Shown in pieces: positions 1-9,710 of a stretch of DNA of 64,000 nucleotides; position 1 is the first letter of the stretch, and the number at the start of each line of letters is the position of its first letter. The stretch is from Roseovarius sp. MMSF_3359 (GTDB taxonomy: Bacteria > Pseudomonadota > Alphaproteobacteria > Rhodobacterales > Rhodobacteraceae): contig NZ_JASHJC010000004.1 of NCBI RefSeq assembly GCF_030733385.1, positions 62,001 to 126,000 on the forward strand, written 5' to 3'. The notes beneath the pieces were generated by a model, which had not been told where the DNA came from, ran no database searches, and saw only the letters and a list, made by a program, of their open reading frames with translations. The position numbers were made by a program, and so were the translations under genes.

Positions 1-1
1 C

Positions 2-3000
2 GGTCTGTGGTACGGCAAGGGGCCAGGGGTGGATCGCACCGGCGACGTGATGCGCCACGCCAACATGGCCGGGACGAGCGCCAAGGGCGGCGTGCTGATG
101 GCGATGGGGGATGACCATACCGGCGAAAGCTCCACCGTGCTGCACCAGTCGGAATGGGCGCTGGTCGACGCCTACATGCCCGTGGTCAGCCCTGCTGGTG
201 TGCAGGAGATCCTTGATTACGGCATCTACGGATATGCGCTCAGCCGGTTTTCGGGGCTCTGGGTCGGGCTCAAGACGATGAAAGACACGGTCGAGGCCAC
301 GTCGGTTGTCGATGGTCGGATCGACCGGATGCAATTGGTCACGCCGGAGTTTGACATGCCCGACGGTGGGCTCAACATCCGCTTGGGCGACACGCCGCAC
401 CTGCAAGAGGCGCGGATGATCGATTTCAAGCGTTTCGCCGCCGAAGAATTCAGCCATGCCAACAAGATGGACAAGCGGATGACCGGCAAACCCGGGGCCA
501 AGATCGGGTTTGTCGCCGCGGGCAAGAACTGGCTCGACCTGGTGCACGCGCTTGACCTGCTGGGCATCGACGCGGACGAGGCCGAACGGCTGGGCATCAC
601 CACCTACAAGATCGGGCAGACCTTCCCGCTGGATATGAAGGGGTTTCATGCTTGGGCCGAAGGGTTGGACCTGATTGTTATCATTGAAGAAAAGCGGAAG
701 CTGATCGAGGTTCAGGTCAAAGAGGCGATTTTTGACGACCGGCAGGGGCGCCGCGTCTATGGCTGGTACAAGGGCGGCGCGGGTGGGATGCACCGCGAAG
801 AGCTTTTCCCGACACGGGGCGCGCTTGATCCGATCATGATTGCCGAAAAACTCGGCGGCATCCTGATCGAAGAGGGCCGCGGGACCGAACGGGTCAAGGC
901 GGGGCTGGACCTTCTGGCCGATGCGCGCCGGAATGACAATGCCGAAGAAATCGCCTCGCGCTTGCCCTATTTCTGCTCGGGCTGCCCACATAACTCCTCG
1001 ACCAAGCTGCCCGAAGGCACGCGCGCCTATGCCGGGATCGGCTGCCACTACATGGTGCAATGGATGGACCGCGAAACCACCGGTTTCACCCATATGGGCG
1101 GTGAGGGCGCGAACTGGATCGGCGAGGCACCGTTTTCCACGCGCAACCATGTGTTCCAGAACCTGGGCGACGGCACCTACAACCACTCGGGTGTGCAGGC
1201 CATCCGTGCGGCCTTGGCGGCGGGGACGAATATCACCTACAAGATCCTCTATAATGACGCGGTCGCGATGACTGGTGGGCAACCCAACGAAGGTGGCCTT
1301 GATGCGCCCCGGATCGTGGCTGAACTCAAGGCGATGGGGGTGAAACACCTCGCCGTCGTTTATGACGAGAAAGAAGACGTTGACCTTAAAGCCTTCCCGC
1401 AAGGCATTGAAATCAAAGAGCGTGCCGAGTTGATGGATGTGCAGAATCGCATGTCTGAAATCGAAGGCGTGTCGGCGATTGTCTATATCCAGACCTGCGC
1501 CGCCGAAAAACGCCGCCGCCGCAAGCGCGGGCTGTTTCCGGACCCTGACAAGCGCGTCTTCATCAATACTGATATCTGCGAGGGCTGCGGCGATTGCGGG
1601 GTGCAATCAAACTGCGTCTCGATCGTACCGGTCGAGACCGAGCTGGGCCGCAAGCGGGCGATTGACCAATCGAGCTGCAACAAGGATTTTTCTTGTCTCA
1701 AAGGCTTCTGCCCGTCCTTCGTGACCCTTGAGGGCGCGACCATCCGCAAGGAAAAGACGGCCGAGATCGAGCTTCCCAATCTGCCGCAGCCCGATCTGCC
1801 CGCGATCAACGGCACGCATAACGTGGTCATCACCGGCGTCGGTGGCACTGGCGTCGTGACCATCGGCGCGGTGCTGGCGCAGGCGGCGCAGATCGACGGC
1901 AAGGGGGCCGGCATGATGGAAATGGCCGGCCTCGCGCAGAAGGGCGGCGCGGTGCATATCCATTGCCGCCTGGCGGAGCGGCCCGAGGATATCGCGGCGA
2001 TCCGCGTGGCCACGGGCGAATGCGACGCGCTCATTGGTGGAGACCTTGTGGTCAGCGCGGGGGCCAAGACACTGGGCCTCACGAAACGCGGCAGGACTGG
2101 CGCGGTGGTCAACAGCCACGAGATCATCACCGGCGATTTCACCCGCGATACCGAGTTCAAACTGCCCACCGACCGGCTGGAGCTGGCGTTGCAGGCGCGG
2201 CTCAAGGATGGGGTGCAGCTTTTCGATGCGACCGAACTGGCGCGGGCGGCGATGGGCGATTCGATCTTTTCCAACATGATGATCTTTGGCGCGACCTGGC
2301 AGCGTGGGCTGATCCCGCTGAGCCTTGAGGCGATCACCGCGGCGATCGAATTGAACGGCGCGGCGGTGGCCAAGAACCTGCGCGCCTTCGAAATCGGTCG
2401 TTGGGCGGCGCTTCATCCGGAAGAGGCCGCGCGCCTGATCCAGCCCAAGGTGATTGAACTGCCGAAATCACCCCAGGAAAAGATCGCCTTCCGCGCCGAT
2501 CACCTCGTGGCGTACCAGGGTAAGCGGCTTGCCAAACGCTTCCGCAAAATGGTCGACAAGGTGGATGATGAGGGGCTGAAGCTGGCCGTGGCGCAAGGTT
2601 ATCACAAAGTGCTGTCCTACAAGGATGAATACGAGGTTGCCCGACTTCTCTTGACCTCGCAGGAGAAGGCCGCCGCCGAATTCGATGGCGATTTCAAGAT
2701 GACATTCCACCTGGCCCCGCCGATCCTGTCGAAGAAGGGCACGGATGGGCGTCCGATCAAACGCACCTTTGGCCCGTGGATGGCGAAACCGTTGAAAATG
2801 CTGACCAAACTCAAGGGTCTGCGGGGCACGCCGCTGGACATCTTCGGCTATTCGGCTGAGCGACGGATGGAACGCAGCCTGATCCGGCAATACGAGCGGG
2901 ACATGCAGGAGGTGCTGCCCAAACTTGACGCGGATACCCGTGATGCAATCCTTGCCCTGGCGCTCCTGCCGCTGCAAATCCGCGGTTTCGGCCCGGTCAA

Positions 3001-3094
3001 GGAGGCAAACGCAGCGAAGGCGGAGAAACGGCGTGAGGAGCTGTTGGCGGTGATCCGCGCAGGGGGCGAGAAAACACGCCAGGCGGCGCAGTGA
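2..3094 (+). CDS. Indolepyruvate ferredoxin oxidoreductase, fused alpha/gamma-type (5' end outside window)
   Basis: Oxidatively decarboxylates aryl-pyruvates from aromatic amino acid transamination to aryl-acetyl-CoA, passing electrons to ferredoxin. The frame is open from base 2 and already reads GLWYGKGPGVDRTGD, an internal motif of the family, so the true start lies upstream; the GTG at 29 is not the start. In visible residues there is a GDGTYNHSG thiamine-diphosphate motif near 390 and a cysteine-rich Fe-S region near 525-575 (CEGCGDC, then CNKDFSCLKGFC). The gamma-type domain follows from about 610 and begins NVVITGVGGTGVVTIG. About 1030 residues are visible, so alpha and gamma parts form one polypeptide, as is common in alphaproteobacteria. 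It ends 84 bases before the acyltransferase gene. Confidence 0.93.
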   Translation, partial: GLWYGKGPGVDRTGDVMRHANMAGTSAKGGVLMAMGDDHTGESSTVLHQSEWALVDAYMPVVSPAGVQEILDYGIYGYALSRFSGLWVGLKTMKDTVEATSVVDGRIDRMQLVTPEFDMPDGGLNIRLGDTPHLQEARMIDFKRFAAEEFSHANKMDKRMTGKPGAKIGFVAAGKNWLDLVHALDLLGIDADEAERLGITTYKIGQTFPLDMKGFHAWAEGLDLIVIIEEKRKLIEVQVKEAIFDDRQGRRVYGWYKGGAGGMHREELFPTRGALDPIMIAEKLGGILIEEGRGTERVKAGLDLLADARRNDNAEEIASRLPYFCSGCPHNSSTKLPEGTRAYAGIGCHYMVQWMDRETTGFTHMGGEGANWIGEAPFSTRNHVFQNLGDGTYNHSGVQAIRAALAAGTNITYKILYNDAVAMTGGQPNEGGLDAPRIVAELKAMGVKHLAVVYDEKEDVDLKAFPQGIEIKERAELMDVQNRMSEIEGVSAIVYIQTCAAEKRRRRKRGLFPDPDKRVFINTDICEGCGDCGVQSNCVSIVPVETELGRKRAIDQSSCNKDFSCLKGFCPSFVTLEGATIRKEKTAEIELPNLPQPDLPAINGTHNVVITGVGGTGVVTIGAVLAQAAQIDGKGAGMMEMAGLAQKGGAVHIHCRLAERPEDIAAIRVATGECDALIGGDLVVSAGAKTLGLTKRGRTGAVVNSHEIITGDFTRDTEFKLPTDRLELALQARLKDGVQLFDATELARAAMGDSIFSNMMIFGATWQRGLIPLSLEAITAAIELNGAAVAKNLRAFEIGRWAALHPEEAARLIQPKVIELPKSPQEKIAFRADHLVAYQGKRLAKRFRKMVDKVDDEGLKLAVAQGYHKVLSYKDEYEVARLLLTSQEKAAAEFDGDFKMTFHLAPPILSKKGTDGRPIKRTFGPWMAKPLKMLTKLKGLRGTPLDIFGYSAERRMERSLIRQYERDMQEVLPKLDADTRDAILALALLPLQIRGFGPVKEANAAKAEKRREELLAVIRAGGEKTRQAAQ

Positions 3095-3178
3095 CCGTCA
3101 TCAAAACGTGATAAGGACGTTCCAGACTAACGCGGTCGGGTGGCAGCCACCCGCCGTGTCGCTTTGGGAGGTTTGCCG

Positions 3179-4042
3179 ATGCACGAGCCCGCGAGAGTTG
3201 TCCGAGATGTAAGCTACGCGCATTCCGCCGAGACGCGCGGCGGACGGGCCATGATCCGGGCCATGGAGAACCTGACCGGACGCATCGGCCTGATCAAACG
3301 CGCGCGGGGCTACGAAGACGAAGTCGCCGCCGGGCGCGATTTCTGGCAGGTGATGGCCGACCGCTATGGCCTGTCGCTGGAGGTGGTGCAGGGCAGGCTC
3401 GACGCGATCCCGCGCAAGGGGCCGCTCATCCTGATCGCAAACCACCCATATGGCATCCTCGACGGGCTGATGATGGGTCATATCCTGAGCCACACCCGGG
3501 GTGATTTTCGCATCCTCGCAAATTCGGTCTTTCGCAAGGCCGAGGAGCTGAACCGGTTCATCCTGCCGGTCAGCTTCGATGAAACCCACGCGGCCATCGC
3601 AACGAACCTGGAGACTCGCCGCCGTTCGCTTGATTTCCTCGGGGAGGGCGGTGCCATCGGGATATTCCCGGGCGGGGCCGTTGCGACCTCGGCCAAGCCG
3701 TTTTCGCGACCCATGGATCCGGGCTGGCGCGGGTTTACCGCACGGATGGTGGCAAAATCCGATGCCACCGTGGTGCCGCTCTTTTTCGACGGGCAGAACA
3801 GCCGCCTGTTCCAGGTCGCAAGCCATCTGCATCAGACGTTGCGCCTCGGTCTGCTCATCAAGGAGTTCGGGCGCCGCGTTGATACGCCGGTTCGGGTCCA
3901 TATCGGTCAGCCCCTTGGGCGCGACCTTCTCGACCCGCTTTCGCGCGATCCGAAATCCCTCATGGAATTCCTCCGCCATAAGACGTATGAGCTTTCTCCA
4001 ACCCCGGTCGACTCGCGGTCGGTCGGATTCGAATGGGATTGA
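3179..4042 (+). CDS. PlsC-type 1-acyl-glycerophosphate acyltransferase-like protein (hemolysin-like)
   Basis: Predicted acyltransferase of the lysophospholipid acyltransferase (PlsC/LPLAT) superfamily, acting at the inner membrane face. The catalytic block is NHPYGILDG at residues 88-96, with the His and Asp of the family motif five residues apart. A second block, GAIGIFPGG near residue 160, matches the substrate-binding region. I chose ATG 3179 over the upstream in-frame GTG 3140 because a GGGAGG ribosome site precedes it by about 8 bases. The protein is 287 residues with no clear membrane span. It lies between the oxidoreductase and murI, 21 bases before murI. The acyl acceptor cannot be told from sequence; an ornithine-lipid or phospholipid role is possible. 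Confidence 0.8.
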   Translation: MHEPARVVRDVSYAHSAETRGGRAMIRAMENLTGRIGLIKRARGYEDEVAAGRDFWQVMADRYGLSLEVVQGRLDAIPRKGPLILIANHPYGILDGLMMGHILSHTRGDFRILANSVFRKAEELNRFILPVSFDETHAAIATNLETRRRSLDFLGEGGAIGIFPGGAVATSAKPFSRPMDPGWRGFTARMVAKSDATVVPLFFDGQNSRLFQVASHLHQTLRLGLLIKEFGRRVDTPVRVHIGQPLGRDLLDPLSRDPKSLMEFLRHKTYELSPTPVDSRSVGFEWD

Positions 4043-4063
4043 TGGCGCACGGGCGCAGGACAG

Positions 4064-4876
4064 ATGGCAGTAGGAATTTTCGATAGTGGCCTTGGCGGTT
4101 TGACGGTTCTGGACGCGGTTCAGAAGCGACTGCCCGATGTGCCATTCGTCTATTTCGGTGACAATGCCCATGCGCCATATGGGGTGCGCGATGCCGATAA
4201 CGTGCATGATCTGACCAGGTCGGCGGTGACGCGGCTTTGGGAGGATGGGTGCAACCTTGTCATCCTGGCCTGCAACACGGCCTCTGCGGCGGCGCTGCGG
4301 CGGATGCAGGAGGCCGGTGTGCCCGATGGCAAGCGGGTGCTTGGCGTGTTTGTGCCGCTGATCGAGGCACTGACCGAGCGGCAATGGGGCGACAATTCCC
4401 CGCCGCGCGAGGTCGCGGTCAAGCATGTGGCACTGTTTGCGACCCCTGCGACCGTTTCCAGCCGGGCGTTTCAGCGCGAATTGGCGTTCCGCGCCATCGG
4501 TGTCGATGTCGAGGCGCAGGCCTGTGGCGGTGTTGTCGATGCGATCGAGGACGGTGACATGATCCTCGCGGAAGCATTGGTGCGGAGCCATGTGGACGCG
4601 CTCAAACGCAAGATGCCCAATCCGCAGGCGGCGATTCTCGGCTGCACGCATTACCCTTTGATGGAAGAGGTTTTTCAGGCTGCCCTCGGCCCGGAGGTAA
4701 AGGTCTATTCTCAGGCCGACCTGGTGGCCGAAAGCCTTGCCGACTACCTCGGGCGGCATGCCGATATGGCCGGGGAGGGCGCCGAATCCCGGTTCCTGAC
4801 CACCGGTGATGCCAAGCGCGTCTCGGACCGCGCCACGCAGTTCTTGCGACGAAAAATCGAGTTTGAAGCGGCATAG
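4064..4876 (+). CDS. murI: Glutamate racemase
   Basis: Interconverts L- and D-glutamate to supply D-glutamate for peptidoglycan. The protein is 270 residues, normal for MurI. The N-terminal [12 protein letters not shown] motif carries the acidic residue D7. The two catalytic cysteines of this cofactor-independent racemase are C70 (LACNTASA) and C194 (LGCTHYP). The start ATG follows the acyltransferase stop by 21 bases, so the two may be co-transcribed. argC begins 60 bases after its stop. Nothing unusual. Confidence 0.95.
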   Translation: MAVGIFDSGLGGLTVLDAVQKRLPDVPFVYFGDNAHAPYGVRDADNVHDLTRSAVTRLWEDGCNLVILACNTASAAALRRMQEAGVPDGKRVLGVFVPLIEALTERQWGDNSPPREVAVKHVALFATPATVSSRAFQRELAFRAIGVDVEAQACGGVVDAIEDGDMILAEALVRSHVDALKRKMPNPQAAILGCTHYPLMEEVFQAALGPEVKVYSQADLVAESLADYLGRHADMAGEGAESRFLTTGDAKRVSDRATQFLRRKIEFEAA

Positions 4877-4936
4877 ATTGCCGCCGCACCGATAATTTTC
4901 TAAACGCTACCACATGAACAATGAAAGAGGTCTGCC

Positions 4937-5965
4937 ATGACCCATAAAATCGCCATTCTGGGCGCCTCCGGTTACACGGGCGCCGAACTTGTCCGGCTGA
5001 TCGCCACCCATCCGACGATGGAGATCGCCGCCCTTGCCGCCAATTCGAAAGCGGGCCAGCCGATGGCCGCCGTGTTCCCGCATCTGCGCCACCTGAAACT
5101 GCCGGATCTTGTGAAGATCGAAGAGATTGATTTTGACGGCATTGACCTGTGCTTTTGCGCGTTGCCCCATGCCACGTCGCAGGCGGTGATCAAGGCGCTG
5201 CCCAAAACGCTCAAGATCGTGGATCTGAGCGCGGACTTCCGGCTTCGTGACCCGGAGGTCTATGCCAAATGGTATGGCGGGCAGCACGATGCGCTCGAGT
5301 GCCAGGCAGAGGCGGTCTATGGCCTGACCGAGTTCTACCGCGAGGAAATCCGGGGCGCGCGGCTGGTCGCGGGGACGGGATGCAACGCGGCCACCGGTCA
5401 ATACGCCCTGCGGCCATTGATCGCGGATGGGGTGATCGACCTCGACGATATCATCATCGACCTCAAGACCGGCGTGAGCGGGGCGGGGCGGTCCCTCAAG
5501 GAAAACCTGCTGCATGCGGAACTGTCCGAGGGTGCCCACGCCTATGCCGTGGGCGGCACGCACCGGCACCTGGCCGAGTTCGATCAGGAGTTTTCCGCCA
5601 TCGCCGGACGGCCCGTCAAGGTGCAGTTCACCCCGCATTTATTGCCTGCAAACAGGGGGATACTTGGCACCGTTTACGTAAAAGGTGACCCGGAGGCGGT
5701 GCATGCATCACTGGCGTGCGCCTATGCGAATGAGCCCTTTGTCGAGATGCTGCCCTTCGGTCAGCACCCCAGCACCCGGCACATCCGCGGCAGCAATTTC
5801 TGCCATGTCGGGGTCACGGGCGACCGCATCCCGGGCCGGGCGATTGTCATTGCCGCGCTCGATAACCTGACCAAGGGGTCAAGCGGACAGGCCTTGCAGA
5901 ATGCCAATCTGATGTTAGGTGAAGAGGAGACGACGGGCCTTATGCTGGCGCCGGTCTTTCCGTAG
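4937..5965 (+). CDS. argC: N-acetyl-gamma-glutamyl-phosphate reductase
   Basis: NADPH-dependent reduction of N-acetyl-glutamyl-phosphate to the semialdehyde, third step of arginine biosynthesis. The protein is 342 residues. It has the N-terminal nucleotide-binding motif [12 protein letters not shown] and a catalytic cysteine at about C149 in [11 protein letters not shown]. The more widespread form of this motif is PGCYPT; the TGCN form is, as I recall, usual in Rhodobacterales. The conserved [13 protein letters not shown] and GTHRHLAEF stretches follow. An AAAGAGG ribosome site lies before ATG 4937. ccmE follows after 9 bases. Confidence 0.95.
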   Translation: MTHKIAILGASGYTGAELVRLIATHPTMEIAALAANSKAGQPMAAVFPHLRHLKLPDLVKIEEIDFDGIDLCFCALPHATSQAVIKALPKTLKIVDLSADFRLRDPEVYAKWYGGQHDALECQAEAVYGLTEFYREEIRGARLVAGTGCNAATGQYALRPLIADGVIDLDDIIIDLKTGVSGAGRSLKENLLHAELSEGAHAYAVGGTHRHLAEFDQEFSAIAGRPVKVQFTPHLLPANRGILGTVYVKGDPEAVHASLACAYANEPFVEMLPFGQHPSTRHIRGSNFCHVGVTGDRIPGRAIVIAALDNLTKGSSGQALQNANLMLGEEETTGLMLAPVFP

Positions 5966-5974
5966 GGGAAAAAG

Positions 5975-6421
5975 ATGAAGTCGCTCAAGAAAAAGCGCCG
6001 GATTCAGATCATCTCGATCGCGGCCGTGGCATTAATCGCTTCGACCGCGCTCATCGGGTACGCGATGCGCGACGGCATCAACTTCTTCCGCTCCCCGAGC
6101 CAGATCGTGGCCGAACCGCCGGCACCCACCGAAGTGTTCCGCATCGGTGGTCTTGTCGAAGAGGGCAGCCTTGTGCGCGGCGAGGGCGAGACGGTGCGGT
6201 TCAACGTCACCGATGGCGGCGCCGTCGTCTCGGTCACCTACACCGGCATCCTGCCTGACCTCTTCGAGGAAAATCAGGGCATGGTCGGAACCGGGACGCT
6301 CGAAGGTGGGGTGTTCAAGGCCACCGAAATCCTCGCGAAACACGACGAAGACTACATGCCCAAGGAAGTGGTCGATGCCCTTAAGGAACAGGGCGTCTAC
6401 CAGGAGCCGGACGGTAGTTAA
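5975..6421 (+). CDS. ccmE: Cytochrome c maturation heme chaperone CcmE
   Basis: Periplasmic heme chaperone that binds heme covalently and passes it to the CcmFH lyase during cytochrome c assembly. It is 148 residues with a lysine/arginine-rich N-terminus and one membrane anchor at about residues 12-30, followed by a beta-barrel OB domain. The heme-linking His (H123) and ligand Tyr (Y127) are both present in AKHDEDY. GGGGAAAA precedes the ATG. It is separated from ccmF by the endolysin/holin pair, although the three ccm genes here would be expected to work together. Confidence 0.95.
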   Translation: MKSLKKKRRIQIISIAAVALIASTALIGYAMRDGINFFRSPSQIVAEPPAPTEVFRIGGLVEEGSLVRGEGETVRFNVTDGGAVVSVTYTGILPDLFEENQGMVGTGTLEGGVFKATEILAKHDEDYMPKEVVDALKEQGVYQEPDGS

Positions 6422-6474
6422 GCCCGGCATTAACCCTCCCGCCGCACTCTCTGCGCCAAATTTTCAACAGGAAA

Positions 6475-7098
6475 ATGGGTGCAGGCATGCAGAGCGTCTC
6501 CGAGATTGCAAAAGAAATCGTCGCCCGTGAAGGCGGGTTTGTAAATGATCCGGACGATCCGGGCGGGGCCACCAAATACGGCGTGACCATTCACACGATG
6601 CGGCGGCTTGGGTTGGACCTCACCGGAGACGGGCGGATCAATGTGCGTGACGTGCGGCAGTTGAGCCGCGCGCAGGCCGAAGAGATTTTCATCAGCCATT
6701 ATTTCCACCGTCCCGGCATTGCCCGTCTGCCGGAACCGTTGCAGGCCAGCGTGTTTGACATGTACGTGAATGCTGGATCGAACGCGATCAAGATCCTGCA
6801 ACGGCTGCTGCGGCAGATGGGGCAGGCCCTGACGGTCGATGGCGCCCTCGGGCCCAAGACCGCGGCCGCGGCAGCCGCCGCCCACAACGCTGCGCCTGAC
6901 CATCTAGTCGATGCCTATGGGATCGCTCGACGCAACTACTACTTCCGCCTCGCAGACCGGCGCCCGGCATCACGCAAATACGCCCGCTCCCGCGCCGGTG
7001 GCAAAGGCGGTTGGATCCGCCGGGCGGAGGAGTTCATTTCGCCCCGCTATCACCTCAGCACCGCCGAGTTCCGCAAGAGGACCGCGGCATGGGGTTGA
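6475..7098 (+). CDS. GH108-family endolysin (GTA/phage-type N-acetylmuramidase)
   Basis: Predicted peptidoglycan hydrolase of glycoside hydrolase family 108 with a C-terminal peptidoglycan-binding region. The catalytic Glu is E19 in VAREGGFVNDP, followed by DPGGATKYGVT, the family signature. The C-terminal half (from about residue 95) is basic and fits the PG-binding_3 type. There is no signal peptide, so export would need a holin, and a holin gene overlaps its end by 10 bases. In Rhodobacter capsulatus a homologous endolysin/holin pair outside the main GTA cluster releases gene-transfer-agent particles; I infer the same role here. ATG 6487 is an alternative start four codons downstream. Confidence 0.85.
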   Translation: MGAGMQSVSEIAKEIVAREGGFVNDPDDPGGATKYGVTIHTMRRLGLDLTGDGRINVRDVRQLSRAQAEEIFISHYFHRPGIARLPEPLQASVFDMYVNAGSNAIKILQRLLRQMGQALTVDGALGPKTAAAAAAAHNAAPDHLVDAYGIARRNYYFRLADRRPASRKYARSRAGGKGGWIRRAEEFISPRYHLSTAEFRKRTAAWG

Positions 7099-7664
7099 TC
7101 GGTCAGCTTTTGAACCTGGTATTCGGCGGCGGGCGGAATGTCGTCGCCGAGACCGCGGAGGTTTTTCGCGAAAACGCCGAGGCCGGGGCCGCGCGCGAGG
7201 CCGACATGCGCCAGCAGACCATGGTGCAATATGCCAGCGAATTCGCGCCACGGCAGCGCGGCTGGTTCGACCGGTTCATGGATGGGCTGAACCGCCTGCC
7301 GCGCCCGGCGATGGCATTGGGCACACTGGCGCTCTTTATTGCGGCGATGGCCGACCCGATCTGGTTTGCCGAGCGGATGCAGGGGATTGCCCTGGTGCCT
7401 GAGCCGCTCTGGTGGCTACTGGGGGCGATCGTGTCGTTCTATTTCGGCGCGCGCCACCAGCTCAAGGGACAGGAGTTCCAACGCTCGCTGGCCAACACGA
7501 TGGCCCGCGCCCCCAAGGTGATCGACAATATCGAGGCGCTGCGCAAGCTCGGCGCAAAGAGCCCCGGCGTGGCTGACACCCGCCCCGATGCGGCGCTGAC
7601 GCTGGCCAGTGTTTCCCCGGCGAACAACGCGGCACTTGACGATTGGCGCCGCACCGCCGCCTGA
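7089..7664 (+). CDS. Three-TM-type holin of the GTA holin family
   Basis: Predicted inner-membrane holin, 191 residues. It has an amphipathic N-terminus (GLIGQLLNLVFGGG), a charged coiled region to about residue 70, and two clear hydrophobic segments at about 74-95 and 103-120. A basic tail containing ARAPKVIDNIEALRKLGAKS follows. ATG 7089 overlaps the endolysin stop by 10 bases, implying translational coupling; the frame is open upstream to 7011 but that part is the shadow of the endolysin. Family knowledge links this type to the holin encoded outside the main RcGTA cluster. Its role in particle release is inferred from pairing and family. Confidence 0.82.
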   Translation: MGLIGQLLNLVFGGGRNVVAETAEVFRENAEAGAAREADMRQQTMVQYASEFAPRQRGWFDRFMDGLNRLPRPAMALGTLALFIAAMADPIWFAERMQGIALVPEPLWWLLGAIVSFYFGARHQLKGQEFQRSLANTMARAPKVIDNIEALRKLGAKSPGVADTRPDAALTLASVSPANNAALDDWRRTAA

Positions 7665-7742
7665 TCTCGCCCGCGACAATGTGAACCCGCGGAAAGCGGT
7701 TTTCGCATTGGCCCTCGGGGGCCTGCGACCTATAATGACGGT

Positions 7743-9710
7743 ATGATTACCGAGCTTGGTCATTTCGCCTTGATCCTGGCGTTCTTTACCGCCTGTTTTC
7801 AGGCCATCGTGCCGCTCATCGGGGCGCAAAGACGCATGCCCGGCTGGATTGCCGTCGCCGAACCCGCCGCGACCCTGCAATTCCTGCTGACGGCGACGTC
7901 TTTCGCGGCGCTCACCTATGCCTTCGTCTATTCGGATTTCTCGCTGCAACTGGTGGTGAACAATAGCCACACGGCGAAACCGCTCCTCTACAAGATCACC
8001 GGCGTCTGGGGCAATCACGAAGGCTCGATGCTGCTCTGGGTGCTGATCGTGACGCTCTTCGGCGCGATGGTCGCGTGGTTCGGTGGCAATCTGCCCCCCG
8101 GTCTGCGCGCGCGGGTTCTGGCGGTGCAAGCCATGATCGGCGTTGCTTTCTTCGCCTTCATCCTCTTCACCTCAAACCCGTTCCTGCGCCTTGCTGTGCC
8201 GCCCTTTGACGGTCGCGACCTCAACCCGCTTTTGCAGGATCCCGGCCTCGCCTTCCACCCGCCGTTTCTCTACCTCGGGTATGTCGGCCTCTCGATGACC
8301 TTCTCCTTCGCCGTCGCGGCCCTGATCGAGGGGCGCGTCGACGCGGCATGGGGCCGATGGGTGCGACCCTATACGCTGGCGGCCTGGATCTTCCTGACCA
8401 TCGGCATCGGATTGGGAAGCTGGTGGGCCTATTACGAGCTGGGCTGGGGCGGCTTCTGGTTCTGGGACCCGGTCGAGAACGCGAGTTTCATGCCCTGGCT
8501 GATTGCGGCGGCGCTGCTGCATTCCTCCATCGTCGTGGAAAAACGCGAGTCGCTCAAAAGCTGGACCATCCTGCTGGCCATCATCGCCTTCGGGTTCTCG
8601 ATGATCGGGGCCTTCATCACCCGTTCGGGTGTCATCACCTCGGTCCATGCCTTCGCCAATGACCCCGAAAGGGGTGTCTTCCTGCTGGGTATCCTCGCGA
8701 TCTTCATGCTGGGCGGGCTGACGCTTTTCGCCGCGCGGGCAGGGGTGATGCAGGCCAAGGGTGTCTTTGGCCTGATGAGCCGCGAATCCATGCTGGTGGT
8801 CAACAACATCCTTTTATGCGTTGCCGCCTTCGTGGTTTTCGTGGGCACGATCTGGCCTCTCATCGCCGAGCTTTTCTTTGACCGCAAACTCTCGGTCGGC
8901 CCGCCCTTTTTCAACCTGGCCTTCACTCCCTTCATGGTGGCACTCGGTCTGATCCTGCCGGTGGGCGCGATGCTGCCGTGGAAACGCGCGAAACTGGGCC
9001 GGGTCCTCAAAACCCTGCGCTGGCCCTTCCTCCTGGCGCTGGCGATTGGTGCACTGGCCTGGGCGATGCAGAGCGGCCGCTCGGCGCTTGGGCCGGTCGG
9101 TCTCTTCCTTGCGGCCTGGTTGATTTCCGGGTCGGCGGTCGACCTTTGGGGGCGGACCGGGCGGGGCGCGGATCGGTTGCGGCGCTTGCGGCGTTTGCCG
9201 CGGGCGGATTGGGGCAAGGCCGTGGCCCATGCGGGCCTTGGTGTGACCATTGCCGGTGTGGCGGCGATGATGGCCTGGGAGGTCGAAGATATCCGTGTCG
9301 TGCAGGTGGGCGAGAGTTTCGACCTCGCCGGTTTCACCATCACGCTCGACGGTGTCCGCGAGGTTCAGGGGCCGAATTTCCTCTCGACCACCGGGGACAT
9401 CACCCTTTCGCGCGCAGGCGACGTGATCGCCACCATGCACCCCGAAAAACGGATCTATCCCGTGGCGGGGATGCCCACGACCGAGGCCGCGCTCAACAAT
9501 GGGTTCCTGCGTGATATCTACGTGGTGATCGGCGACCCGCAGGCAAATGGTGGATGGGCGGTCCGCAGCTATTACAAACCGCTGGCAAACTGGATCTGGG
9601 GCGGTTCGATCCTGATGGCGCTCGGCGGGGCACTGTCGCTCAGTGACCGCCGCTACCGCGTGGCGGCGGGCGCGCGCAAGGCGCCCCGGGCGGGGGTGCC
9701 TGCGGAATGA
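7743..9710 (+). CDS. ccmF: Cytochrome c-type biogenesis protein CcmF
   Basis: Polytopic inner-membrane subunit of the CcmFH heme lyase that attaches heme from CcmE to apocytochrome c in the periplasm. It is 655 residues with about 14-15 hydrophobic segments. It carries WGNHEGSMLLWV near residue 90 and the WWD-domain signature GWGGFWFWDPVENASF near 234-250. The ATG lies 78 bases after the holin stop. It overlaps ccmH by 4 bases (ATGA), typical of coupled translation. Confidence 0.96.
   Translation: MITELGHFALILAFFTACFQAIVPLIGAQRRMPGWIAVAEPAATLQFLLTATSFAALTYAFVYSDFSLQLVVNNSHTAKPLLYKITGVWGNHEGSMLLWVLIVTLFGAMVAWFGGNLPPGLRARVLAVQAMIGVAFFAFILFTSNPFLRLAVPPFDGRDLNPLLQDPGLAFHPPFLYLGYVGLSMTFSFAVAALIEGRVDAAWGRWVRPYTLAAWIFLTIGIGLGSWWAYYELGWGGFWFWDPVENASFMPWLIAAALLHSSIVVEKRESLKSWTILLAIIAFGFSMIGAFITRSGVITSVHAFANDPERGVFLLGILAIFMLGGLTLFAARAGVMQAKGVFGLMSRESMLVVNNILLCVAAFVVFVGTIWPLIAELFFDRKLSVGPPFFNLAFTPFMVALGLILPVGAMLPWKRAKLGRVLKTLRWPFLLALAIGALAWAMQSGRSALGPVGLFLAAWLISGSAVDLWGRTGRGADRLRRLRRLPRADWGKAVAHAGLGVTIAGVAAMMAWEVEDIRVVQVGESFDLAGFTITLDGVREVQGPNFLSTTGDITLSRAGDVIATMHPEKRIYPVAGMPTTEAALNNGFLRDIYVVIGDPQANGGWAVRSYYKPLANWIWGGSILMALGGALSLSDRRYRVAAGARKAPRAGVPAE

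Noticed and set aside
3101..4759. 552-codon minus-strand open frame opposite the acyltransferase and murI
   Set aside because: Shadow of two recognisable genes; it even crosses the gap between them.
6475..7664. Prophage remnant
   Set aside because: No integrase, capsid, tail or packaging genes and no attachment-site duplication near it; base composition matches the surroundings. The GTA-type explanation fits better.
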